From contig NC_052508.1 in assembly GCF_014356525.2 (NCBI RefSeq), forward strand, positions 41,485,858-41,549,857: a DNA stretch of 64,000 bases. Direction: 5' to 3'. Under the pieces are notes generated by a model. It was given only the letters and a program-made list of their open reading frames with translations, did no database searches and had not been told where the DNA came from. This document shows positions 1-11,388 of the stretch, piece after piece. A program made the translations under genes and the position numbers. Within the stretch, counting starts at the first letter, position 1. Each line of letters starts with the position of its first letter. The DNA is from Nilaparvata lugens (taxonomy: Eukaryota > Arthropoda > Insecta > Hemiptera > Delphacidae).

Positions 1-731
1 TGTTCTAACTGCTCGCCACACCTCACTCCGCACGCTGAACTTTTCAGCCAATCAGAGCCCTCGATTACAATTCGCCGTGCAGCTCGCTCCACAATATTTT
101 GGCTATCCATCACAAGTGGAAAACATGCGAACATGATACAGAAGTATGGGCAATTTTTCATTTGATTAAATTCATGTTTTGAAGAATTCATTGTTACGAA
201 TGATATATTGATAGAAGCTTATAAATATTTTCTAATTCAAATGAAATTACTTCTGAGAAAAATAATGATTTGATAAATACCAATATTAAATTATTGTTGA
301 CCAAGAACTCAGTACATCGACAATTCATTCAACTAATTCTGTATTGATAAAATTATAATCATTTTCTCTATTGATATTCAATTTCATCAACTAACTGAAA
401 AAAGTACTTCAATTTCCATGAATTTATTAATAGAATTATATAAATCTAAAGTGTAGGTCATATCTAAATTCACAAAGAGTTCGATTCTTGTTAGCAAGAT
501 ATTCGATGCAGAAATCATTGTTATTTTACTAAAAGATTGATAAAACTGTAGACGTTTATTTAGCAGTCTCAAAAAACTGTTCTAGCTGAAAAATTAATCA
601 TACATGCCACGTGTAGGCTTATACATTGCATCAGGAAAACGAAGTTCAAACTATGGTTTTCCTAAACAAATGTTTTTGAGATAATTTCTTTGAGGCTTGC
701 TTAGTACACTTGCCAGTATGACCCAGTATGA
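1..731. other. Non-coding, no gene seen
   Basis: The first ~110 bases are clearly GC-richer than the AT-rich remainder and could be the inside of a small transposon, but I see no matching terminus. I find no long open frame, RNA gene or clear repeat up to the LINE fragment that starts near 732. Confidence 0.5.
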
Positions 732-1960
732 ACTGACCCTAAAAATCATAGAGGATTATCCTTTTGGACACAATCTATAAGATATTCGCTTCTCTATTGA
801 ATAGAAGGCTTCAGCATATAACAGATGCTCTGATTGCAGAGAGCCAGATGGGATTCAGGAGGGGTCGTTCATGTATTGATGCAGTCTTCACTATAAAAAT
901 GTTCATAGAAGAACGGCGGGAATTCAACTGCTCAACACATTTGGCCTTCATCGATTGGGAAAAGGCGTTTGACAATGTCAATAGGACTCTCTTGTGGGAA
1001 ATAATGTTGAATAAAGGCTACCCAAGACATTTGGTGACTATCATTGCTGAACTGTATTCAAAAACATCTGTTCTGATAAGTATAAAAGGTGAACCTGAGA
1101 AAGAGTTGATCATAAACAAAGGAGTTAAACAAGGATGCCCACTTTCACCTACGCCATTTAATATATATATTGACGAGCTCATGAGCAATTAGTGACAAAG
1201 AGTAGACTCAGGTGTTGAAATTGGGCAGGAAGTCTTCCTCAGCTCTCTCATGTTTGCTGACGATACAGTGATAGTTCAGGAAAGTGAGGATAAGCTACAG
1301 ATGTCAATTCATGAGCTTCAAGCTGTAAGTACAGATTTCAATATGATTATATCAGCTCAGAAATCGAAAGTAATGGCATTTCGGGGCAAGTGGCCCTTCC
1401 GTTCCAAAATAGTTGTGAATAATATAATAATGGAACAGGTGAGCAACTTTAAATATCTCGGCTGTGATGTATCCTATGACAGAGAATGTGATATACCTCA
1501 GAAAATAGGAAAGTTTAACTCAATTTGTGGAGTCATTCACCGAACATTAAAGGGTAAGGCCAGAAAAGAGACTGAGATTAAGTTACATAGGACAATGGCC
1601 ATCCCTTTAATGACATTACGGTAGTGAGGTATGGACAAAGACCAAGAATGATGACTCACGAATTCAGGCATCAGAGATGAGGTTTCTGCGCAGCATTCAA
1701 GGATACTCGAGACTAGACCACATAAGTAATGAAACAATTCGAAGTGAGTGCAATGTGCAACCACTAACAGCAATCCTTAAAAAATACAGATTAAAATGGA
1801 CAAATCACCTGCGCCGTATGCCAGCAACTCGTCTTCCACTACAAGCTTGGAAGTTACAGTTGGATGGGAAAAGGGACGTCGGAAGACCGAGGAAGCGGTG
1901 GACACCGGAATAGGCTTTACAAGCCTAGTCCATGATGGATGATGATGATGATGATTTCTT
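732..1960 (+). pseudogene. RTE-like LINE fragment, copy 1 (RT and 3' end)
   Basis: This is a 5'-truncated non-LTR retrotransposon. Open pieces at 764-1192, 1250-1624 and 1677-1913 follow each other in different frames. The first carries RT palm motif A (FIDWEKAFDNV) and the following block GVKQGCPLSP; the second begins with FADD, the catalytic motif C. The third ends with the basic stretch GRPRKRW that is typical of the RTE-type C-terminus. A stop at 1190-1192 and frame changes near 1200 and 1624 disable it. The 3' end is a short (GAT)n tail at about 1931-1955, preceded by a small AGGCTT/AAGCCT hairpin. Homology with the minus-strand copy at 5507-6925 begins near 732, which fixes the truncation point. 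The RTE clade call rests on the RT blocks, C-terminus and tail; confidence that it is a LINE is very high. Confidence 0.85.
1931..1955 (+). repeat. (GAT)n 3' tail of RTE-like LINE
   Basis: Short GATGAT simple repeat directly after the LINE 3' hairpin. The minus-strand copy ends with the complementary CATCAT repeat at about 5508-5521, so the repeat belongs to the element. Confidence 0.7.
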
Positions 1961-2358
1961 TGATGCAGCTGTTTCACATTCACCATTATAAATTATACAG
2001 AGTTTGTGAAAATAAAAATATTTATTGATTACCAAAACAATACTATTATCATATTAATGATAATAATAAATTGATTATTAAAACAATACTTCTATTATAT
2101 CAATAATAATAATTTTATTAAACATATTCATCAACTATTAGAACAATATTATTGAGGTTGAGTGGAATCAGGTAGAAAGCAATAATAGAACAGATGTTCT
2201 TTTTTGAATTTCTATCATATTATTTTGCTATTTCCAATGATTGAAACATATGTTAGAATATCACATGTCAAAAAATAAATTATCTCATTTCCATATGGCA
2301 CTCACCTTACCATGTTTATAACCTTACTTAATAGGATCCTTTTTCATCCTTTGAAACC
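1961..2358. other. Non-coding AT-rich spacer
   Basis: AT-rich DNA with runs of AATAAT and similar simple sequence. No gene or element boundary is visible. Confidence 0.5.
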
Positions 2359-2791
2359 CTTAGAGGCAAAATATCTCAAATTCCGTTCTTAGTGCGCGTC
2401 TAGCATGTTTGAAGAATATTTGTGCAAAGTTTCAAGTCTGTAGGACAATTAGTTTGAGCTGTAGTGTGATTTTACATCAAAATTTTCGAAAAATGCCCTC
2501 TCCTGGACCCCCCTGTGCTCCTGATCGAAATTTTTCTGCATACATGTAATTTATTTCCGTAGCTGAACCAAAAAATTCCTCATGACTTTGCTGTGCAATG
2601 AGCGGTTAAAAAGTACAAAATTTTGGAGGGGCGCCAGCTCCCTCAGGGGGGCAAATTTCTGAAAATCCTTTCTTAGTGGATGTTTTCAGGCTACCATAAA
2701 CAATCGTGCAAAATTTCAAGTTTTTAGGCTCAGTAGTTTGGGCTGTGGTGTGATTTCAGTCTTTCGGGGCTTAGCCTTTTATAAGTATAGA
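2359..2791 (-). mobile_element. Dispersed Helitron-like repeat, copy 1
   Basis: About 430 bp that recur at 11953-12387 in the same orientation with only scattered differences. Read on the minus strand it begins TCTATACTTATAAAAGG, a TC start followed by an AT-rich run that resembles the 5' ends of the other Helitron-like elements here. The other end simply starts at CTTAGAGGC in both copies without a CTRR hairpin, so this is a 5' part or a solo end. No coding capacity is seen. The base before TC is C in both copies, not the A expected for a Helitron, which lowers confidence in the class. Confidence 0.55.
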
Positions 2792-2937
2792 GAGAGAAGA
2801 AGATGGATATTTTATGTGTCTTGTAACAGGAAGGTGAGAATGTCTCCCATGCTGGTCACTCATGAGTGTGATCCTCTCTCATATAAGAATTTCACCGTTC
2901 TAGTAGTCATATGATGGAATATCTATTATCCCTCCAG

Positions 2938-3750
2938 AGTGCTGGCTCTTCCACTCCATCCATTTTCATGCCAACATTCGCCTGGAAAGGAATCACTCCG
3001 TATATTTCCTACTCTATCTCGACAGAGTAAGACTGTAATAATTGAGAGTCATATTTTTGTATCACCAACAGTAGAGCTGATGAGTACCATCCCAATCAGC
3101 TTAAATAATATCAACATACCACATGCAAATTCTGCTAAATATCTAGGCATGACTCGTGATGCTAAGCTTCGCTGGAAAGAGCATGTCAGAAAGAAAGAAA
3201 AGATCTTACCATAAAATACAAGAATATCAACTGGCTTATTAGAAGAAACACATCACTTTCAATACCAAACAAAGTTCTCCTGTACAAACAGATCTTCAAA
3301 CCTGTCTGGACCTCTGGTATAATAATAATGATATCGAGTGACCTGGCTGGCTCAGGTCTGGTGTCAGAGTTTTCAGGTCGCAACCGATCGATTTCAGGGC
3401 CTCTGACATGACCTAACGACTGCTTTTCAGGCCTATGGTATCCAACTATGGGCTGCATCAAACCGAGTAACATCGCCATCATTCAACAATTCAAAAACAA
3501 GGTTCTCAGAAGCATCATTAATGGTCCTTGGTATGTGCGGAACAACGACATCCATAGAGATCCAGGAGTCAACCTGGTATCCTGTGAGATTCATCGGTAT
3601 GCAGGAAGTCATGAAGCACGGCTACACCAACCCAACAACATGGAGGCAATCCAGCTGCTAGACAACGGAGGATTGGTGCGGAGGCTCAAAAGAAGAAAGC
3701 TATTTGAATTTGTGTGGTGCAAGTGGTTTCAAAGCAGAGCAGTGATTAGG
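2938..3750 (+). pseudogene. Jockey-clade LINE fragment (RT C-terminal part)
   Basis: Translation gives the post-catalytic region of a Jockey-clade RT: AKYLGM followed by LRWKEHV near 3136-3187, then in another frame a stretch including NKVLLYKQIFKPVWTSGI, and after an interruption a segment at 3448-3753 with KNKVLRSIINGPWYVRN, IHRDPGV and RRLKRRK. These blocks and their order are characteristic of Jockey ORF2 C-termini. The catalytic palm is absent, so the copy is 5'-truncated. Reading frame changes near 3205, and a 111-bp insertion sits at 3321-3431. It is a dead relic; I saw no A-rich tail, though the 3' UTR may continue past 3750. Confidence 0.8.
3321..3431 (-). mobile_element. 111-bp SINE-like insertion with 10-bp target duplication
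   Basis: The Jockey reading is interrupted exactly between CCTCTGGTAT (3311-3320) and CCTATGGTAT (3432-3441), a 10-bp target-site duplication with one mismatch. Deleting the insert and one duplicate restores the expected protein frame. The insert starts with AATAATAATG on the plus strand, i.e. an (ATT)n tail on the minus strand, as expected for a retroposed SINE or 3' LINE end inserted in minus orientation. I do not recognise the family and found no convincing pol III boxes in so short a copy. Confidence 0.65.
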
Positions 3751-5506
3751 TGAGACAATTAAATCATGCATTATAGTACAGTTATTTTATTCAAGTACTT
3801 AATAAGCAGTAAGAGATTCTAGTGAGAGAGTTCCTTTATTTTATTTTTATTTAGTAGGTTGAGTTCGATGAAATTTGCTCATTAGTCTCATGACTGGATA
3901 GCAATAGTAAATTGAAAAAAAATTTGTACTGGGTGATTTAAATAGCAGTTAGCTCAATATCTACCTATCAGAATGGTGACTGCTCGAGGTCTATTCCACT
4001 AGCTATCGGTTGCGAGCTCCAAAAACTCCCTATATCCTGTCACAAGGCTCCAACAATAATTTCAACAATCTATTCTCATTTCACTTGTAAATCTCAACGT
4101 AATGTGAATTTCTGAATCTTTCTTTGTTGTGAAGGGTAGGGTTTCTGTGATATGGGATGGAAATAACTTGGCTGCAATCACCAGTAGCATGATTTGCTCC
4201 AAGATCAGGTATGAGACCCTAACTGTAATCATTATTCTCTCAGAATTTGTCGATTCTCATTCGTCACAAGAAGATTCCCGCATTTCGAAATGAAATTCAT
4301 TTGAATACTCAAAATTCTAGTTACCTACTAACGGAATACCCACTTTACTTTTTACCCCCGATACAGTTATCGATGTTTAGGAATAATCAGAACCCCATAT
4401 AATCTCCCTCATATAATTCATCCAATTCAAAACATCATTTGCGTTCCCCCTGTAGCTCTAATTAACCGCAACATGATTCAATTACTGCAGTCGAGTAACG
4501 ACAGGTTCTGCAAGTTAAAGTGTTGAATGAAAGTCGATTTTGAACTGGAAGGGAGCACAAGCAGGTAATGCGGAGGAGAGGAAACAATGTTTGAAAGAAG
4601 AGACAAAGAGTCATGAGTTATTCGACGGCCTGTTAGGGAAGCCCGTAGGAGGGAAAGTTGATAAGACGATGGGTTGAGGTGAGCGGAAGCAGCAGCAAAA
4701 GAGTTTTGATACTAGTGCTGTCAGTGAGAGCCCTGCTCACATTACAAATCTCCTCTAGCTACGTTCTGCCTGCCACTCTCTCAACCGCCAACAGAAACAG
4801 AATGACTTCCCCAACCCCACAGCAATCATTTTCTGCTACTCGGAAATTTCCTCGCTCAGCCTAAACTCTTTTCACCGTCGTGGATTCTAGTCATAAGTAA
4901 TCATCATCATTCATCCATCCATAAAAGGCAGCCAATGGCTGGCATTATCTGATGTACATCTTGTATTCATTTATATCAGTGTAAGTATGATTGCAGATAG
5001 CAGGAATGTAGATTTGCATCGTATGATATCATTACTGAGCCGCTGTCCATTCTGGTGTGGGACCCTTACATTAATTTCTTCTCTTGCCGGTATTTATTAT
5101 ACTAGTAGTTCTGTGAACAGTAGACCTCGCGCAGTTATAAACTGCAGCCTCCTCTTATACTGTCCATCAGAGTAAATCCTGTCTGTATGTGGTGTCGGCG
5201 AGATATCGGTGTGAAAACTGCTAATGGCTGTTGGGGTTGGTGTATCAAAAATGCTAATATCAAGAGCTAATCTCCTTCAAGACGACATACTGGCAACAGG
5301 ACAGCCCAAGTTCAAAGCAGAGAAAGTTCGAGAGACAACACTATGTTATTTCAGTTATTAATTGCATGCAATCAATAGTTCATTTATTTATTTATTCACA
5401 ATGAATACAACGGGTTTCCTCAAATATGTCTCCTTAATTGTACAGATACAAACGTATATAATATGTTTGTTCGTAATAATACGAACTTATGCAATAATAG
5501 ATAATA
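3751..5506. other. Non-coding stretch with one dispersed motif
   Basis: No gene is supported. Short open frames at 4658-4864 and 4987-5175 show no codon bias, domain or conserved motif. The only recognisable item is the 35-bp dispersed motif at 5101-5135. Confidence 0.5.
5101..5135 (+). repeat. 35-bp dispersed motif, copy 1
   Basis: The core TAGTTCTGTGAACAGTAGAC continues into CTCGCGCAGT. Near-identical copies lie at 8438-8472 (plus) and 60391-60423 (minus), all in otherwise unrelated sequence, so it is probably the conserved end of a mobile element family I cannot name. Confidence 0.55.
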
Positions 5507-6925
5507 CCATCATCATCATCCATCATGGACTAGGCTTGTAAAGCCTGTTCCGGTGTCCACCGCTTCCTCGGTCTTCCGACGTCCCTTTTCCCATCCAACT
5601 GTAACTTCCAAGCTTGTAGTGGAAGACGAGTTGCTGGCGTACGGCGCAGGTGATTTGTCCATTTTAATCTGTATTTTTTAATGATTGCTGTTAGTGGTTG
5701 CACATTGCACTCACTTCGAATTGTTTCATTACTTATGTGGTCTCGTCAGGAGTACCCCATCACTGATGCCTGAATTCGTGAGTCATTATTCTTGGTCTTT
5801 GTCCATACCTCACTACAGTATGTCATTAAAGGGATGGCCATTGTCCTATAGAACTTAATCTCAGTCTCTTTTCTGGCCGTACCCTTCAATGTTCAGTGAA
5901 TGACTCCACAAATTGAGTTAAACTTTCCTATTTTCTGACGTATATCACATTCTCTGTCATAGGATACATCACAGCCGAGATATTTAAAGTTGCTCACCTG
6001 TTCCATTATTATTATTATTTAGAACTATTTTGGAACGTAAGGGCCACTTACCCCGAAATTCCATTACTTTCGATTTCTGAGCTGATATAATCATATTGAA
6101 ATCTGTACTTACAGCTTGAAGCTCATGAATTGACATCTGTAGCTTATCCTCACTTTCCTGAACTATCACTGTATCGTCAGAGAACATGAGAGAGTTGAGG
6201 AGGACTCCCTGCCCAATTTTAACACCTGAGTCTACTCTTTGTCGCTAATTGCTCATCAGCTCGTCAATATATATTAAATATCGTAGGTGAAAGTGGGCAT
6301 CCTTGTCTAACTCCTTTGTTTATGATCAACTCTTTCACAGGTTCACCTTTTATACTTATCAGAACAGATGTTCTTGAATACAGTTCAGCAATGATAGTCA
6401 CCAAATGTCTTGGGTAGCCTTTATTCAACATTATTTCCCACAAGAGAGTCCTATTGACATTGTCAAACGCCTTTTCCCAATCGATGAAGGCCAAATGTGT
6501 TGAGCAGTTGAATTCCCGCCGTTCTTCTATGAGCATTTTTATAGTGAAGACTGCATCAATACATGAACGACCCCTCCTGAATCCCATCTGGCTCTCTGCA
6601 ATCAGAGCATCAGTTATATGCTGGAGCCTTCTATTCAATAGAGAAGCGAATATCTTATAGATTGTGTCCAAAAGGCTAATCCCTATATAATTTTTAGGGT
6701 CAGTTTCATCACCTTTTTTGAAAAGAGAAATAACTTTAGACTTAGACCATGACTTGGGCACACTATGAGTTTTCCAGCATACATTCAATGAATGTAGTAT
6801 TCTCAGATGGAGAATGAATACTCCATTTTTGATAAATTCAGTGTTTATTCCATCTGGACCCGAAGCCTTACGATTTTTAGCAGCTTTTATCGCGCTCTCA
6901 AACTCTTCCATAGATAATACAAACA
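5507..6925 (-). pseudogene. RTE-like LINE fragment, copy 2 (minus)
   Basis: This is the same LINE family as 732-1960 in opposite orientation, with a longer 5' part. The main open frame at 6264-6938 includes KNRKASGPDGI upstream of the palm, motif A FIDWEKAFDNV and GVRQGCPLSP. The frame at 5984-6187 carries motif C as FSDD instead of FADD, a change that should damage the active site even without the frameshifts. A short ATT expansion near 6006-6018 further breaks the C-terminal frame. The 3' hairpin and CATCAT tail at 5508-5521 mark the end. Both copies share the same mutated context, so they are related insertions or products of local duplication. Confidence 0.85.
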
Positions 6926-7189
6926 ACAAAAATACCACCTAATTCAAAAATGAAAAATACAAAGATTTCAAATACTTATGAAGAAAGTAAAAATAAAACA
7001 AACTCAGAGATCAAAATTCCAAAACATATAAAAATCAGAGAATATAATAACAAATAATGAACAAGAATTTTATCAATAGAATGAATAACATTTTCAACTG
7101 AACGACGTCCCAAACCATAAGCACATCCACACTGATACACCAACTATTTATTCGATCAGGTCCTGCTTACAAAAGATTTTATCATCATA
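6926..7189. other. Non-coding AT-rich spacer
   Basis: Sequence between the LINE and the Helitron. No feature seen. Confidence 0.5.
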
Positions 7190-7861
7190 CTAGTAAGTAA
7201 CCCGTGCTTCGCAAGGGTCTATTTTAAAACTGCAAAATAAAAACTTGACGTAATAAAAAATCGAAATTTGAAAATAGGCCTATAATAATCATCCTTGGTT
7301 AATGAAGAATCTATATGCAAAATTTCAAATTAATCAGTTGAGTCTATTTCAGACGTGATGATGCGTCAAACATAATTCCCTATTCCTTACGTGTATAAGC
7401 CAGTTCTTTCCTTCATTATAGTATGGAAAACTGAAGAATACATAATACTTGGAAACCTCACAGAATCATATTGATTTTTCCAATACATCAATAAATTTCA
7501 GTTCGATTAGGATCCCCCTCAATTTGAATCAGGCAGCCTTTTGTTTTCCCAATCCAAACAAAATACCTAAAATACTCGTTTCACTGGGAATTCGTGTCTG
7601 ATTGTACATTATAACTGGAGAATATAAATTACTACTTATTTTATTGTGATCTATTCATGTTTTTCTTATGAAATTCAATTATAGGCCTACAGCATGAAGA
7701 CTATGTCCAATTCATTTGTACTGGTGGCAAAATTTTACATTAAAAATAATTATTTGATAAAATCCAAGTTCAATAGTAATGAAAACAAATTCTTTCAAAA
7801 AATAATTGATAATAATACGTTTCGAGAGAAAAAATTAAGAACAAAAAAAATGGGAAAAATC

Positions 7862-7925
7862 GGGGATTCGAACCGAGGAACCATCACTCCGTAAGCAAGC
7901 GTTTTACCGCTGCACTTTTGTTCAT
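7862..7925 (-). other. tRNA-like pol III promoter block inside Helitron
   Basis: On the minus strand a segment has a B box GGTTCGAATCC that matches the consensus exactly. About 35 nt upstream lies an A-box-like GTGCAGCGGTAAAACGC, and just downstream a T-run that would terminate pol III. The block does not fold into a good cloverleaf: the T stem is poor and the acceptor arm does not pair. I therefore read it as a tRNA-derived SINE head or captured tRNA relic, not a functional tRNA. Confidence 0.55.
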
Positions 7926-8115
7926 GGAACTTCATGTAGCATACGGTAGCAAAGATGAATTTGAACATTAATTCTGAAAAATCTAGAAGGAAAATTGAAA
8001 TTTGGGCTTCCAGGTGCACGGGATTGATATTTTTAGAATCTATGTTCAAAATTTGGAGATCTAAATCATTCCCGTTTTTCCGGTATGCAATCCACAAGTT
8101 GACATGTTTTGATGC

Positions 8116-8170
8116 AAACAAACGAACAAACGAACAAACGAAGAAACGAACAAACGAACAAACGAACACA
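8116..8170 (+). repeat. (AACAAACG)n tandem array
   Basis: Short tandem of a CAAACGAA-type unit with minor variants, near the 5' end of the minus-strand Helitron. It is probably an internal part of the element. Confidence 0.7.
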
Positions 8171-8437
8171 CGGACAAACACAACCCTACTCTCTCTTATT
8201 ATATAGATAAGGCTTTCCAGAATTTAGCGCGAGAAAACGAGAAAACATCTAGGCGCCCAGACAAGCTGTTATAAGTTCTTTGCATCCTATTTGATAGTGA
8301 ATAAAAATTGCATGCGATGAGGCATGCAATTTATAGTCTACACAGCTGCTGATTTTTCACCAAGTTACATTGAGATATTGAATTGCATGCGTCATGGCAT
8401 GCGATTCATAATCAACTCGACAGCTGATTTATGATGA

Positions 8438-8472
8438 ACTGGTAGTTCTGTGAACAGTAGACCTCACGCAGT
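8438..8472 (+). repeat. 35-bp dispersed motif, copy 2
   Basis: Same motif as 5101-5135 with three substitutions. Confidence 0.55.
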
Positions 8473-8696
8473 ATTCTCATCCACAAGTACCTGATTGAAA
8501 CTATCGACCTTATGGAAATACAGCAATAGACTGGCTTCTCCACACATCTGTGTAATCACTTTTCAGCTGATTTATGATGAATATTCTATAGTCTGATTTT
8601 TACTCTGATATTGGCGTATGAAGTAGGCTCCTTTTTCCTTTTATATCAACCTTGAAATGCAAAATTTCCAAAAACCTTCTATATACGTTGACGCGT

Positions 8697-8746
8697 AAAC
8701 ATTTAAACATTTAAAAATTTAAACATTCAAACATTTAAACATTTAA
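8697..8746 (+). repeat. (AAACATTT)n tandem
   Basis: About six imperfect copies of an 8-bp AT-rich unit. Confidence 0.8.
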
Positions 8747-9436
8747 CCCCAGAGCTGGCAGCTCTCTGGCTTGAGACTCTGTTTTGCGAGGCAGGTGTGG
8801 CAGCCATCTTCAGCCAGATGCCTTTAAACAACTGGTTATAACTCGGCTGCCATCTGTCGGATTTCTTTGGAAACTATACCATTCAATTCATTAGTTTGTG
8901 TACAGCACAGTGATGGAAACTAGACCGCACTGAGAGTCTCCTAGCTCTATGGAGATATTTTTTTGTTGAACGCTACCAATCAGCTGTGTTTACAAGTGTA
9001 ATGGTCGAGCAGCTAGTGATAAATAACATTGTCTTATAGAAAATCAAGTCGATTATAAACAGCAATTTATATAATTTGGTGTGATTTATTGGATTTGGAT
9101 AATGATAATGATTATAGTGATTCTTTCAAGTGATAGTTTAAACAAAACTCAGGTTAAAATTATTGGAAGCTCATACCCAAAAGATAGAGGTTAGGTACTT
9201 TTGTAGTTATGTTGTTAAAACTCTTTTATTATGCAATATTACAGATATAACTTTACATATTATAAATGTAGATTACTCTAAGAAGTATTCTAGTAATTTA
9301 TTCGAGTGATAGTCTGGACAATAATAGGGTATTGAATGCTCTAGACCCAAACAATGAGAGTTATGTGATTTTTTCACATATTTTTGGGTATAAGTCTTTT
9401 ATTATGCGATTTTACTGGTTATAGATTTACATATTA

Positions 9437-9675
9437 CTAGCAAGAACCCGTGCTTCGCAAGGATCTACTTTAAAACTTGAGAAAATGAAAACTTGACGTA
9501 ATGAAATTTTGAAGAATTGAGAATAGGCCTATAACCATCCTTGGTTAATTAAGAATCTATAAGCAAAATTTCAAGTTGATTAGTCCAGTAGTTCAGACGT
9601 GATGATGCGTCAAACATTATTTTCCTGTTCCGTACGTGTATAAGCCAGCTCTTTACTTTATAAAATTATTATTGA
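9437..9675 (-). mobile_element. Short non-autonomous Helitron (~240 bp)
   Basis: The 3' side (9437-9650) is a diverged copy of the 3' part of the element at 7190-8207, with the same hairpin and CTAG end followed by host T. A plausible 5' end on the minus strand is TCAATAATAATTTTAT at 9675 after host A, which would make it an internally deleted derivative. The 3' end is well supported; the 5' end is a guess from the TC rule. Confidence 0.55.
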
Positions 9676-9874
9676 TATAGTTAACGACTGCAAGAGATAG
9701 GACTGTGGAACAGAATAGTGGTGAAACTATGATAGCGCCAGAAGTGTCTCAAACACAATAGTAGGTACTACATGAAGTTTTTGAAAGTGATTTGAAAAAA
9801 TGTTAAAACAACAGAACTGAATCCTTATCATTCTACCTTCATTTAGAGAGGCTTTTGTTTGAGCCGCATGAAAA

Positions 9875-10045
9875 TCTATTTATAAAAAAATGAATGTCTG
9901 TTTGTGTGTTTGTTTGTATGTTTGTCTGTTCCCTGTAGACTTGAAAACTACTTGACATAACGGCATGAAACTTTGAAAATATGTTGTGTGAATATTGGGG
10001 ATGGTTTCTGAACAGAAATTTTAATAGGGGGGCTAATAATAATTA
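9875..10045 (+). mobile_element. Helitron-like 5' end fragment
   Basis: Starts TCTATTTATAAAAAAATG after an A, then a TGTTTG-rich run and a stretch of the kind often found at the 5' ends of arthropod Helitron-like repeats. No 3' hairpin with CTRR was found downstream, so the 3' limit is arbitrary. Confidence 0.4.
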
Positions 10046-11388
10046 TCTATTAATCCATTTTACAGACATATGTTTTCGAAATTCTCGGCCAAGCGGCTAC
10101 TGAAGAACGAAAAGATGATCATGATTCAAGATCATATCGTGATAACATGATTTAGCATCTCAAGTTACCAGCTGTAATGAACATATCACCATGTGATAAA
10201 TTATTGTGTACTGGTATCAAAAGGGTAGTTTGGAGTTGAAGTGTAGTTGATTGGTACCAGCTGTTGATAATGGTTCCTTAGAAGACCTATACAAATAATT
10301 ATCACTCCCTTATCATTGAGAAACTGGAAAATGTTGAAAAAAATTATTCACCTAATGAAAGAGAGTATATATTGTATAGTATATATGTAAAGTATTCATA
10401 TTGCATTCATTAATTACTGGAGAATGAAAGAATAATTTACCATTTTTTTAATTTGGCTTAGCTTATATTCATCCTAAAATGGAAAGAATATGGAATTCTG
10501 TGTGATTCATCGTACATCGCATATTTCCTGGACCATATATCGACAATCTACAGCTATGAAAACATTGAATATATTTCTTTGAAACATTGATATAACCTTT
10601 TTTTTAATTGAAAATTTTATTGATAGATATTACTACCAATTGATTGAGGAGAATGATATGTTTTCGGAATAAAGAATGCTGCATGACTAAGCACATAGGA
10701 AGTCCGTATTGAGATGTGAATGAACATGTTGATTGTCCGATAAATTTCACGATTCACCAAATAAAGTCAAGTGTAACATGAGATAAATTGGCGGTACGAA
10801 GTTCGCTGGGTAAGCTAATTGTAAATTAAGCTTTATTATTAATAGACAACGCTGGAAAAGACAGGCTCAATCACCAGGAATACTGTAAATCTATGAGGGA
10901 CCAGTAAGCCATTAATTCTGAGTAGTTCAATCACTTCCATTATGGACAATCAATACTTATGAAATTTATTAGTTACCGCACAGAATAAAAAAATTTTAAT
11001 TGCAGTGACCCCGACTACTGTATTCTGAATAACCATTCGGATCAAATATAAGGAATTACTCGCATCTCTCTCACATCAACTCGTAATTTTTATTCACAAA
11101 ATATTAACAAAAAATATATATTAAGTTATATTTAATAAACTCACGGCTAGTACTCAAGTTTGTCTTTTTCTGGCCGTGCTACAAATAAATGTAGGTATAT
11201 GTTTGACATTTTGTTTCTGTAATCTTGTTGTCTATTAAGAAAGTTTTCAATGTGATTTCTGATGGCAATAAAATTTGAATTTAGAAAAAAAGAATTATCA
11301 ACAAAGCTCTGTTCTAATCGGAATGTATCAGCTCAATATACAGCTGATAGAAGCAATGAACGGTTTAAAAGTGAAAATTTTGGGGGGG
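10046..11388. other. Non-coding AT-rich stretch
   Basis: No gene, RNA or repeat boundary recognised. Confidence 0.5.

Larger units (their letters stand above)
7190..8207 (-). mobile_element. Non-autonomous Helitron, ~1.0 kb
   Basis: On the minus strand the element begins TCTATATAATAAGAG (8207 downward) after a host A, and ends at 7190 with CTAG followed by host T. Just before the end is a GC-rich hairpin (CTTGCGAAGCACGGG region, one mismatch) and about 9 nt spacer. TC start, 3' hairpin, CTAG end and insertion between A and T are the Helitron hallmarks. No Rep/helicase coding is present, so it is non-autonomous. Close to its 5' end is an (AACAAACG)n array, and internally a tRNA-like block at 7862-7925. 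The 3' ~210 bp match 9437-9650. Confidence 0.75.
8208..9436. other. Non-coding, small repeats only
   Basis: No gene is supported. It holds the second copy of the 35-bp motif (8438-8472), two ATTGCATGC/GCATGCAAT palindromic blocks around 8309-8403, and an 8-bp tandem at 8697-8746. Confidence 0.5.

Noticed and set aside
4658..5175. Small host genes
   Set aside because: Short frames without codon bias, domain or splice context.
7862..7925. Functional tRNA gene
   Set aside because: B box is perfect but acceptor and T stems do not pair; located inside a Helitron.
8116..8170. CRISPR-like or satellite array
   Set aside because: 8-bp units without spacers, inside a Helitron.
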